Positions 1-6,420 of a DNA stretch of 7,166 nt are shown one piece after another. Position 1 is the first letter of the stretch, and every line of letters starts with the position of its first letter. The stretch lies in assembly GCA_027067085.1 (NCBI GenBank), contig JAMOMM010000448.1:1-7166 (forward strand). Direction: 5' to 3'. This DNA is from Hyphomicrobiales bacterium. Lineage in GTDB: Bacteria > Pseudomonadota > Alphaproteobacteria > Rhizobiales > Aestuariivirgaceae. Below the pieces are notes generated by a model. The model worked only from the letters and a program-made list of their open reading frames with translations, did no database searches and had not been told where the DNA came from. A program made the translations under genes and the position numbers.

Positions 1-1
1 T

Positions 2-208
2 TTAACCCTTATTCAAACCCAAAAAGTGCCGCCATTACCGATTGTTTTAATGGGTGTGGAGTATTGGTCAAAAGCTGTAAGTTTTGAATTCTTGGCGCAG
101 GAGGGGTTTATCAGCGAGGACGATATCAACCTGTTTAAGATCACCGATTCAGCCGAACAAGCGGTTGAATTCATCAATGATTTTTACCATGGCATTCCAC
201 CTATATAG
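2..208 (+). CDS. LOG-family (TIGR00730-type) nucleotide phosphoribohydrolase-like protein, C-terminal part only
   Basis: Only the last 68 codons are in the window; the reading frame is open to the left edge, so the start and the catalytic PGGxGTxxE motif lie outside. The visible tail has the pattern seen at the end of LOG / 'lysine decarboxylase-like' Rossmann proteins: a strand LTLIQTQK, then PPLPIVLMGVEYW, an acidic segment EGFISEDDINLF, and a final helix TDSAEQAVEFI. Characterised family members hydrolyse nucleoside 5'-monophosphates to the free base and ribose 5-phosphate (plant LOG, bacterial PpnN) in the cytoplasm. Which subfamily this belongs to cannot be decided from the tail. It ends 53 bases before the RNase-like gene on the same strand, with no hairpin between, so co-transcription is likely. 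An internal GTG at 26 is in frame but is not a plausible start because homology continues upstream of it. Confidence 0.8.
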   Translation, partial: LTLIQTQKVPPLPIVLMGVEYWSKAVSFEFLAQEGFISEDDINLFKITDSAEQAVEFINDFYHGIPPI

Positions 209-249
209 GCAAAACCACATTCCCGATCCACCCCTTCATAATTTACCAC

Positions 250-253
250 GGAG
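250..253 (+). promoter_or_regulatory. Ribosome binding site of the beta-CASP RNase-like gene
   Basis: GGAG lies eight bases before the ATG at 262 and supports that start. No better in-frame start lies between it and the end of the upstream LOG-family gene. Confidence 0.6.
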
Positions 254-261
254 TAAAGAAA

Positions 262-1680
262 ATGACGATACATTCAGAATTTAATATTTCATTTCTAGGT
301 GCTGCTGGAGAAGTCACTGGTTCGTGCTATCTTGTTGAGGGACCATCTTTTCGTTTTCTAGTTGATTGTGGAATGTTTCAAGGTGGTAAGCATGCCGATG
401 CCAAAAACCGTGCAAATTTCTCATTCAAGCCACATGAAATTGACTTTCTCGTGCTCACACATGGCCATATCGATCACAGCGGTTTAATTCCAAAATTGTG
501 TCGAGATGGCTTTAAAGGGCCAATTTACACAACCGATGCAACGGCCCAACTGCTAGGCATTATGCTCCGTGATAGCGCTCATATTCATGAATCTGGTGCT
601 GAACGAGAAAACCGTAAACGTAAAAACCGCGAAAACCAAATTGAACCGTTATATACAATTGCCGATGCCGAAAAATCATTGGGGCAATTAAAACCACAAT
701 CTTATGATGAAATTTATCAACCACATACAAATGTCAAAGTTCGGATGCGCGACGCAGGTCATATTCTAGGTTCTGCAATTTTAGAAATCTGGATTAAACA
801 AGGCAAGCACGAACAAAAAATGGTGTTTTCTGGCGATTTAGGTCAACCAGGAAGACCAATTTTACGCGATCCAACACAGATAGAAAAAACTGACTATCTG
901 GTAGTGGAATCAACTTATGGCGACCGTCAGCATAAAGGCCTTGGTCCCTCACTGGATGAATTGGTCGATGCCATCAATGATACAATTGTTCCAGGAAAAG
1001 GGAATATCATTATTCCCGCCTTTGCGGTTGGGCGGACACAGGAAATTATTTATTATCTCTATAGCTTGACGAAAGAGAAAAAGGTTTCAAACCTCAATGT
1101 CTTTCTTGATTCCCCCATGGCTCAAAGTGTCACCCGTCTAACCCGTCATCATATCGAGTTGTTTGATAAAAAAGGTATGGAGTTGGCCGACTGGTATAAA
1201 AACCACAATCACGAAATGATGCTAAAATTTACCGAAACCGTACAAGAATCTATGGCGCTTAACACAATTAATTCTGGCGCAATTATCATATCAGCAAGCG
1301 GAATGTGCAATGCAGGACGCATCTTGCACCATTTACGTCACGGGCTAGGCCGCCGCGAAAATACAATTTTAATTACTGGGTTTCAAGCCGAAGGCACATT
1401 GGGTCGTCGTTTAGTTGATGGCGCTAAAAGCGTAAAGATTTTCGGTGAAGAAATACCTGTTAAGGCCCGCATCATAACCATTGGTGGCTTCTCTGCCCAT
1501 GCCGATCAAAAAGCTATCTTAAATTGGTTGGGAGGATTTAAAAACCCACCCAAACGAACCTTTATCACTCATGGCGAGCCAAAGTCTTCTCAAGCTTTAG
1601 AAAAGCAGATTAACGACCGTTTTTACTGGGAAACCACGGTTCCTAAAAATGGCGATCAAATCATTCTTAGTAATAATTAG
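262..1680 (+). CDS. MBL-fold beta-CASP RNA-processing hydrolase (YSH1/CPSF73-like)
   Basis: This 472-residue protein has the complete zinc-binding and catalytic set of the beta-CASP metallo-beta-lactamase nucleases. Motif 2 is HGHIDH (H67, H69, D71, H72), motif 3 is AGHILGSA (H167), and motif 4 is FSGDLG (D192). The beta-CASP insertion starts at motif A, VVESTYGDR (E216), and contains IIPAFAVGRTQE and SGMCNAGRILHHL. Motif B is GGFSAHAD (H413) and motif C is THGEP (H437). Relatives cleave RNA as endo- and/or 5' exonucleases in the cytoplasm with two zinc ions; the substrate of this bacterial branch is not generally known. No residue of the active site is missing and the length is usual for the family. 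It follows the LOG-family gene by 53 bases and precedes the phosphoketolase by 33, which suggests one transcript. A role in RNA decay linked to the neighbouring metabolic enzymes is inference. Confidence 0.93.
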   Translation: MTIHSEFNISFLGAAGEVTGSCYLVEGPSFRFLVDCGMFQGGKHADAKNRANFSFKPHEIDFLVLTHGHIDHSGLIPKLCRDGFKGPIYTTDATAQLLGIMLRDSAHIHESGAERENRKRKNRENQIEPLYTIADAEKSLGQLKPQSYDEIYQPHTNVKVRMRDAGHILGSAILEIWIKQGKHEQKMVFSGDLGQPGRPILRDPTQIEKTDYLVVESTYGDRQHKGLGPSLDELVDAINDTIVPGKGNIIIPAFAVGRTQEIIYYLYSLTKEKKVSNLNVFLDSPMAQSVTRLTRHHIELFDKKGMELADWYKNHNHEMMLKFTETVQESMALNTINSGAIIISASGMCNAGRILHHLRHGLGRRENTILITGFQAEGTLGRRLVDGAKSVKIFGEEIPVKARIITIGGFSAHADQKAILNWLGGFKNPPKRTFITHGEPKSSQALEKQINDRFYWETTVPKNGDQIILSNN

Positions 1681-1702
1681 GCTGATTAAAGCTCGAATAA
1701 AA

Positions 1703-1707
1703 AAGGA
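1703..1707 (+). promoter_or_regulatory. Ribosome binding site of the phosphoketolase gene
   Basis: AAGGA with a six-base spacer to the ATG at 1714. The 33-base gap after the upstream stop shows no hairpin or clear promoter, so the site probably serves an internal cistron. Confidence 0.6.
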
Positions 1708-1713
1708 TAAAGC

Positions 1714-4092
1714 ATGACAAATCAACTTAACGAAAATGCCCTGTCTGAACATCAGCTTAAACAAATTCATGCGTGGTGGCGCGCTGCAAACTATCTGTCC
1801 GTTGGGCAGATTTTTCTGATGGATAATCCATTGCTCGATAAACCGCTTGAAAAACAACATATCAAGCCACGCCGCCTTGGGCACTGGGGTACAACACCTG
1901 GTCTTAATCTAATTTATGCACACATGAACAGAGTGATTAAAAACCAAAATCTGGACACAATTTTTGTAACAGGTCCAGGGCACGGCGCACCTGCATTAGT
2001 GGCCAGTACGTGGATGGAGGGTAGCTACAGCGAATTGTATCCCGATATTACGCAAGATAAGGCAGGAATGAAAAAATTGTTCAAACAGTTTTCTTTTCCC
2101 GGTGGCGTGCCCAGTCATTGCTCTCCAGAAACCCCAGGCTCCATTCATGAAGGTGGCGAATTGGGTTATTCTCTAGCCCATGCCTTTGGCGCCGTTTTTG
2201 ATAACCCTGATTTATTAGCCTTGTGTGTTGTTGGCGATGGCGAAGCTGAAACGGGACCGTTGGCTGCAGCTTGGCAAAGCAATAAATTTATCAATCCTGC
2301 TCGCGATGGCGCTGTTTTACCAGTTTTACATCTCAACGGATATAAAATTGCCAACCCAACCGTGTTTGCTCGCATTAAGCAACATGACCTTGAGTCGATG
2401 TTTAAGGGCTTTGGTTATCAGCCATATTTTGTTGAAGGCAACGATCCTTTGTCTGTTCACCAACAACTAGCAGCAGCCTTTGATTGCGCCATTGCGGATA
2501 TAAAAAATATTCAACAAAAAGCCCGAAACGAAGGCATTAAAGAAATGCCGCGTTGGCCCATGATTATTTTAAAAACCCCTAAAGGCTGGACCTGCCCCAA
2601 ACAGGTTGATGGTCTTAAAGTGGAAGACTTTTGGCGAGCTCACCAAATGCCGATCCCTGATGTAACAACACCGGCACATATGAAAATATTGAGTGACTGG
2701 ATGTTGAGCTATCGACCACACGAACTTTTCGATCACGATGGTAAGCTTAAACCCGAAATTGCGGCACTTGCCCCTAAAGGTAAAAAACGCATGGGAGCTA
2801 ACCCGCATGCCAATGGTGGTGTATTGCTGAAACCCTTATTATTGCCAGATCATCGGCAGTATAGCGTGCCAGTTAAACAACCTGGAAACAGTATTGCAGA
2901 AGCCACCCGTCAAATGGGACAATACCTGCGTGATGTCATGAAGCAAAATCTACCCAACGCAAATTTTCGCGTTATGGGCCCTGATGAAACCGCTTCCAAC
3001 CGTCTTTCAGCATTGTTTGATGTTACTGACCGCGTTTGGATGGCAGATATTTATGATTATGATGATAATCTCGCCACTGACGGACGGGTCATGGAAATTT
3101 TATCAGAGCACACTTGTCAAGGTTGGTTGGAGGGGTATCTTCTAACTGGCCGTCATGGTTTATTTTCATGCTATGAAGCTTTCATACATATTGTCGATTC
3201 AATGTTTAACCAGCACGCAAAATGGTTGAAAGTTTGCAACGAGGTTCCTTGGCGCGCTGATATTGCTTCGCTCAATATTTTGCTAACCTCTCATGTGTGG
3301 CGGCAGGATCACAACGGTTTTTCTCATCAAGATCCAGGCTTTATCAATCATGTGGTCAACAAAAAAGCCCAGATCGTTCGGGTCTATTTACCCCCCGATG
3401 CCAACACTTTATTGTGTGTCACCCATCAATGCCTAAGTTCAAAAAACCTTGTTAATGTAATTGTTGCTGGCAAGCAGCCAGAGCCGCAATGGTTAAGCAT
3501 GGATGAGGCGGTTAAACATTGTGAAACTGGGATTGGTATCTGGCATTGGGCTGGAACTGAAGAGCCAGATCAAAAACCAGATGTTATTTTAGCTTGTTGT
3601 GGTGATGTGCCAACAATTGAAACGCTTGCAGCGGTTAGCTTGTTAAAACAGCATGCGCCAGATTTACAGATACGCGTAATCAATATTGTTGATCTGATGA
3701 CACTTCAATCCGCCAACGATCACCCTCATGGCCTTGAGGATGACGATTTTGACAAATTATTCACACCTGATACGCCCGTTATCTTTGCCTTTCATGGTTA
3801 TCCATCATTGATTCACAGGCTAGCCTATAAACGCAAATGCCATCACTCTTTGCACGTGCATGGGTATAATGAAGAAGGAACCACAACAACCCCGTTTGAT
3901 ATGGCCGTCTGTAATGGGATGGACCGTTACCATTTGGTTTTAAATGTCGTAAAGCAAGTCCACGCAGTTAAAAAACAGGCAAATAAAATCCAGCAGGCCA
4001 TGAATGAAAAATTGGCCGCCCATAACAAATATATCACGACCCATGGTCAAGATATGCCTGAAATATTAAATTGGAAATGGCCTCTTTCTTGA
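1714..4092 (+). CDS. xfp: Xylulose-5-phosphate / fructose-6-phosphate phosphoketolase
   Basis: A thiamine-diphosphate enzyme that uses phosphate to split xylulose 5-phosphate into acetyl-phosphate and glyceraldehyde 3-phosphate; many members also split fructose 6-phosphate into acetyl-phosphate and erythrose 4-phosphate. At 792 residues it has full family length, with N-terminal (about 1-370), central (about 375-575) and C-terminal (about 590-790) domains. Visible signatures are GHWGTTPGLN (H57), GPGHGAP (H90), VPSHCSPETPGSIHEGGELG (H135), the cofactor motif GDGEAETG (174-181) ending at N208 in HLNGYK, RAHQ (H310), MGPDETASNR, the probable catalytic glutamate E473 in WLEGYLLTGRHG, VWRQDHNGFSHQDPG (H538) and the late EGTTTTPFDM. 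No acetate kinase or phosphotransacetylase is in the window to use the acetyl-phosphate. Whether it prefers the C5 or C6 sugar cannot be read from the sequence. It ends 22 bases from the convergent cbpM. Confidence 0.97.
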   Translation: MTNQLNENALSEHQLKQIHAWWRAANYLSVGQIFLMDNPLLDKPLEKQHIKPRRLGHWGTTPGLNLIYAHMNRVIKNQNLDTIFVTGPGHGAPALVASTWMEGSYSELYPDITQDKAGMKKLFKQFSFPGGVPSHCSPETPGSIHEGGELGYSLAHAFGAVFDNPDLLALCVVGDGEAETGPLAAAWQSNKFINPARDGAVLPVLHLNGYKIANPTVFARIKQHDLESMFKGFGYQPYFVEGNDPLSVHQQLAAAFDCAIADIKNIQQKARNEGIKEMPRWPMIILKTPKGWTCPKQVDGLKVEDFWRAHQMPIPDVTTPAHMKILSDWMLSYRPHELFDHDGKLKPEIAALAPKGKKRMGANPHANGGVLLKPLLLPDHRQYSVPVKQPGNSIAEATRQMGQYLRDVMKQNLPNANFRVMGPDETASNRLSALFDVTDRVWMADIYDYDDNLATDGRVMEILSEHTCQGWLEGYLLTGRHGLFSCYEAFIHIVDSMFNQHAKWLKVCNEVPWRADIASLNILLTSHVWRQDHNGFSHQDPGFINHVVNKKAQIVRVYLPPDANTLLCVTHQCLSSKNLVNVIVAGKQPEPQWLSMDEAVKHCETGIGIWHWAGTEEPDQKPDVILACCGDVPTIETLAAVSLLKQHAPDLQIRVINIVDLMTLQSANDHPHGLEDDDFDKLFTPDTPVIFAFHGYPSLIHRLAYKRKCHHSLHVHGYNEEGTTTTPFDMAVCNGMDRYHLVLNVVKQVHAVKKQANKIQQAMNEKLAAHNKYITTHGQDMPEILNWKWPLS

Positions 4093-4114
4093 GTTTGAAA
4101 GCGATATTCCAGAT

Positions 4115-4417
4115 CTACTCTTGGTTTTGTCGTTCAAAATATTTGAGTTTATTTTTTAGCGCATCGATTTGCGCAGTGAGCTCAAGAACAAGAACCGATC
4201 CTGCAGGGTTCAACCGTAAATCGCGTTCAAGTCGGATGGCTTTTTGTATGAGAACGACATGAAATTGAGAAAACAAAATATGCCCACTGCTATCATTGCT
4301 TACTTCTATTAACCCTTCTTGGACATATGTCATGATTGTTTCCTTGTTAAGGCCACAGTTTTCACAAACATCATCCAAAGTCAGTGTTTCCTGATTATTT
4401 AGAACGTCATTATTCAT
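4115..4417 (-). CDS. cbpM: Chaperone modulator CbpM
   Basis: This 100-residue protein has the MerR-like layout and length of CbpM, the small cytoplasmic protein that binds the J domain of CbpA and blocks its co-chaperone activity. The N-terminal helix-turn-helix-like part reads TLDDVCENCGLNKETI followed by YVQEGLIEV (about 13-39). The hallmark second half has QKAIRLERDLRLNPAG (about 58-73), then a leucine-rich helix with TAQIDALKNKL (about 81-91), which matches the layout of E. coli CbpM. A frame extending 47 codons further upstream exists, but it only translates the 3' end of cbpA in another frame. The ATG at 4417 is preferred because it has AAGGA seven bases before it and gives the normal family length. 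It lies 13 bases after the cbpA stop, so the two are co-transcribed. Confidence 0.9.
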   Translation of the reverse strand: MNNDVLNNQETLTLDDVCENCGLNKETIMTYVQEGLIEVSNDSSGHILFSQFHVVLIQKAIRLERDLRLNPAGSVLVLELTAQIDALKNKLKYFERQNQE

Positions 4418-4424
4418 CAGTTTT

Positions 4425-4429
4425 TCCTT
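4425..4429 (-). promoter_or_regulatory. Ribosome binding site that fixes the cbpM start
   Basis: AAGGA on the minus strand, seven bases before the ATG at 4417. It fills most of the 13-base gap after the cbpA stop and argues against the longer upstream start at 4558. Confidence 0.6.
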
Positions 4430-4430
4430 T

Positions 4431-5405
4431 TTACAGGCCAATCCCCAGATGGCTACGCGGATTAAAGTCAAGCTCTTTAGCCATGGTTTCGTAAATTTCT
4501 TTAGCTTTTTCATCGTTGGCAGGGGGGAGCGCAATTTGCAAAACCACAAAAAGGTCACCTGGCACTTTTGCTGGAATGCCCCTTCCTTTTAAGCGTAACT
4601 TACGGCCCTGTTTTGAATTGGCTGGAATATTTAAGTCTACCACTCCGCCAGGTGTTGGCACCTTAATTTTTCCACCAAGCGCAGCTTCCCATGGTGTAAC
4701 AGGCAGATCAAGATAAAGATCAACACCTTCAGCGTGATAAAACTTATGCGGCTTAAATGAAATTTCCAGAAACAGATCACCTGGCTCACCTTTGCCATAA
4801 CCAGGCGCACCTTGCTTTTTAAGTCTAATATTTTGACCTTCACGCACACCCTTTGGGATGGAAACATCAAGAGTGCGATGTTTAAGCTGCACGTGACCAT
4901 CAGGGGCAAATTCAGGTACCTTGAGGGTAATTTGGCGTTTTGCACCCGTAAAACTATCATCTAGATCAATGATAATTCGCGCATGATGATCTTGGCCTTT
5001 GGCATTAAAGTCAGCTTGACGATGCCCACCTTGTTGTTGTGTGCCATGTTGCTGACGCTGGGCTTTTGCAAACAAGTCTTCAAAAAAATCTGAAAAATCT
5101 TCTGGCTGAGCATTAGGCCCTGAAGGACGGCCAGAAAATTCAAAATCCTGGTCCCAATTTGGTGGCGGTCTAAAGTCTTGTCCAGCTTGATAGTTTTGTC
5201 CCAACTCGTCATAAGCTGCCCGTTTTTCTGGGTCGCTTAAAACATCATTAGCCTCACCGATTTCCTTAAATTTTTCTTCCGCTTCCTTGTCCTTATTCAA
5301 GTCAGGATGATATTTACGTGCCAACTTGCGATACGCTTTTTTAATTTCATCTGCCGTAGCCGTTTTTTCGACACCAATGATGTCGTAATAGTCTTTGTAT
5401 TCCAT
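4431..5405 (-). CDS. cbpA: Curved-DNA-binding protein / DnaJ-type co-chaperone CbpA
   Basis: A 324-residue class B J-domain protein. The N-terminal J domain (about 5-68) has YDIIGVEKTATADEIKKAYR, the HPD tripeptide at 33-35 that stimulates DnaK ATPase, and the end DPEKRAAYDELG. A linker of about 70 residues follows; it is rich in Asp/Phe, then Gln/His, and replaces the usual Gly/Phe region. No CxxCxGxG zinc repeats are present, which separates it from DnaJ. The two C-terminal substrate-binding domains are visible from GAKRQITLKVP, with IPKGVREGQNIRLKKQGAPG (183-202), PWEAALGGKIKVPTPGG (238-254) and GRKLRLKGRG (267-276). The tail FNPRSHLG resembles the end of E. coli CbpA, which also binds DNA in stationary phase. 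The adjacent cbpM confirms the call over other DnaJ homologues. It starts 50 bases after the universal stress gene, and a possible own promoter overlaps the end of that gene. Confidence 0.94.
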   Translation of the reverse strand: MEYKDYYDIIGVEKTATADEIKKAYRKLARKYHPDLNKDKEAEEKFKEIGEANDVLSDPEKRAAYDELGQNYQAGQDFRPPPNWDQDFEFSGRPSGPNAQPEDFSDFFEDLFAKAQRQQHGTQQQGGHRQADFNAKGQDHHARIIIDLDDSFTGAKRQITLKVPEFAPDGHVQLKHRTLDVSIPKGVREGQNIRLKKQGAPGYGKGEPGDLFLEISFKPHKFYHAEGVDLYLDLPVTPWEAALGGKIKVPTPGGVVDLNIPANSKQGRKLRLKGRGIPAKVPGDLFVVLQIALPPANDEKAKEIYETMAKELDFNPRSHLGIGL

Positions 5406-5427
5406 AGGAAAAAACTCTCCTGTCTCC

Positions 5428-5444
5428 TGCAGTTTGTAGCTGCA
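5428..5444 (-). repeat. Small inverted repeat before cbpA
   Basis: TGCAG (5428-5432) and CTGCA (5440-5444) are perfect complements around a seven-base loop. The pair lies between a candidate promoter and the cbpA ribosome binding region. It could form a weak hairpin in the 5' leader or be a small operator. Five base pairs is short enough to arise by chance. Confidence 0.3.
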
Positions 5445-5470
5445 TGATAACAGTTTTATGTCACAGTCAA
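5444..5470 (-). promoter_or_regulatory. Candidate sigma-70 promoter for cbpA-cbpM
   Basis: On the minus strand, TTGACT (5470-5465) matches the -35 consensus at five of six bases and TATCAT (5449-5444) matches the -10 consensus at five of six. The spacer is 15 bases, shorter than the usual 17. The -35 box lies inside the last codons of the universal stress gene, and the predicted leader would be about 30 bases. It would let cbpA-cbpM be expressed apart from the upstream stress genes. The short spacer keeps confidence modest. Confidence 0.35.
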
Positions 5471-5989
5471 AACAGTACGTTTAGTTTTTTGCAATACTTT
5501 TTGAGCTGTACTGCCTAGAAAAAAATCAGTTAAGATATTATGATTACCTCGCCCAATAATAATCAGATCTACATCTTCCAGTTCAGCGGTTTTTAGGATC
5601 GCATTGCTAGGCTCATCATTTTCAATAATTGTTTTGATATTAACAATTCCCCTTTCTCGTAATTGATCTTGTGCCCGCTTTAAAACATCATCAGCATAAA
5701 CTTGATTAAACGCCTCGCGCGCCTGCATATATTGGTAAACCGAACGACGCTCATCATTTTCTTCGATAGGGAATGGTGGAAGGCCACTATCAAGCAATCG
5801 ACGACTAAATTCAGAACCACATCGCTCTTGTGCATAAACAAGCTCTTGTTCCGATAAAGCATGGGGCGTAATTGCATGAACAAGAAACATTTCAGTTTCT
5901 TCACTTTTGGCAAATTCTGCCGCTTTATCTATCACCAATTTATTGTGTTCAGATCCATCTACACCAACAAGAATTTTATTTTTAGCCAT
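5456..5989 (-). CDS. Universal stress protein (UspA family)
   Basis: A single-domain, 177-residue cytoplasmic Usp. It opens with KILVGVDGS (first strand, Asp11), continues with an AAEFAKSEETEMFLVHAI helix-strand unit, and ends with DVDLIIIGRG, the phosphate-binding loop, GSTAQKVLQKTKRTVLTV. Family members bind ATP or dimerise and raise survival under starvation, acid or low oxygen; the biochemical role of this one is unknown. The segment between the second strand and second helix (about 45-88) is longer than in minimal Usps. The loop normally reads G-x2-G-x9-G-S/T; here the second Gly position is Asn149, with Gly at 148 instead. The ATG at 5989 is preferred over one at 6013 because it begins directly before the first strand and has a ribosome binding site, whereas the longer start has none and would overlap the upstream gene. 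The gap to the STAS gene is four bases, so the two are probably translationally coupled. Confidence 0.93.
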   Translation of the reverse strand: MAKNKILVGVDGSEHNKLVIDKAAEFAKSEETEMFLVHAITPHALSEQELVYAQERCGSEFSRRLLDSGLPPFPIEENDERRSVYQYMQAREAFNQVYADDVLKRAQDQLRERGIVNIKTIIENDEPSNAILKTAELEDVDLIIIGRGNHNILTDFFLGSTAQKVLQKTKRTVLTVT

Positions 5990-5993
5990 AATA

Positions 5994-6371
5994 CTAACTT
6001 TCACCTCCATCATTTAACCAAGCCATTGCTTTGGTATCATTTTTTATTGGAAATACCTTAACTTCACCGTGAACAAAAATACTGAAAAGTTTTGCACTCC
6101 AGCCAACCCACTCTGGACCACCAACCATGGCAATTTTTTCGAAGTCACCAGCATGGTCTAAACCGATTTTCATATCATCCCAAGCCGCTGCGGTTGATGC
6201 CCATCCAGAGAAATCTTCTGAAAATGTTACGAACAGTTTTAATTGCTTATATTGTTCAAACAACTCTTCAAGTTTTGGCAATAGAGTATGCTCATAATCT
6301 TGAACGGTCAGTTTGCCGCTCGCTTTAATCGCTAGCAAACTCCCGCTGCTTTTGGATAGTATTTCAAACAT
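5994..6371 (-). CDS. SpoIIAA-like STAS/SEC14-domain protein
   Basis: A 125-residue soluble protein that fits the SpoIIAA-like family (PF11964-type). It starts with MFEIL and a strand LLAIKASGKLTVQDYE, followed by LPKLEELFEQY and the strand KLFVTF. The typical aromatic block FSGWASTAAAWDDMKIGLDH is at about 54-73, then FEKIAMVGGPEWVGW (77-91), EVKVFP and the closing AMAWL. The fold is related to anti-sigma-factor antagonists and lipid-binding SEC14 domains, but the function of this branch is not established. I see no cognate anti-sigma factor or kinase nearby, so a partner-switch role is not supported here. An AAAGGGAA stretch at 6385-6378 on the minus strand serves as a modest ribosome binding site. 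Its last codons carry the ribosome binding site of the universal stress gene, which begins four bases after its stop. A stress role is inferred from the neighbours. Confidence 0.88.
   Translation of the reverse strand: MFEILSKSSGSLLAIKASGKLTVQDYEHTLLPKLEELFEQYKQLKLFVTFSEDFSGWASTAAAWDDMKIGLDHAGDFEKIAMVGGPEWVGWSAKLFSIFVHGEVKVFPIKNDTKAMAWLNDGGES
6001..6008 (-). promoter_or_regulatory. Strong ribosome binding site for the universal stress gene, inside the STAS gene
   Basis: GGAGGTGA on the minus strand is complementary to eight consecutive bases of the usual 16S rRNA 3' end. It overlaps the last codons of the STAS gene (Gly-Gly-Glu). Eleven bases separate it from the ATG at 5989, or fourteen counting from GGAGG, which is longer than the usual distance. 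Ribosomes ending the STAS gene would terminate directly over the start region. Confidence 0.65.
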
Positions 6372-6420
6372 CCTAAATTCCCTTTTATACAGTCTAAAAA
6401 CAATACAATATCAGGTAAAA

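Noticed and set aside
84..284. A 66-codon + strand frame overlapping the LOG-family tail and the RNase start
   Set aside because: It overlaps two well-supported genes in another frame, and its sequence is Arg/Ser/Pro-rich with no family pattern.
1597..1884. A 95-codon minus-strand frame across the RNase-phosphoketolase junction
   Set aside because: It lies antisense to two clear genes, has no recognisable domain, and is best explained as a shadow frame.
4134..4160. TCAAA-ATA-TTTGA followed by a T-rich run, as a phosphoketolase terminator
   Set aside because: The five-pair stem has a single G-C pair and the element lies inside the cbpM coding sequence, so a functional intrinsic terminator is unlikely.
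4418..4558. A 47-codon N-terminal extension of CbpM
   Set aside because: It translates the 3' end of cbpA in a different frame; the ATG at 4417 has a proper ribosome site and gives the normal CbpM length.
4637..5212. Two minus-strand frames (107 and 83 codons) inside cbpA
   Set aside because: They are alternative frames of a clear CbpA coding region and show no domain of their own.
5990..6013. Upstream ATG at 6013 as the start of the universal stress protein
   Set aside because: It lacks a ribosome site and would add eight residues before the conserved first strand while overlapping the STAS gene.
6372..6420. TATAAA in the STAS-HdeD gap as a -10 box
   Set aside because: No acceptable -35 sequence lies at a workable distance; AT-rich chance match.
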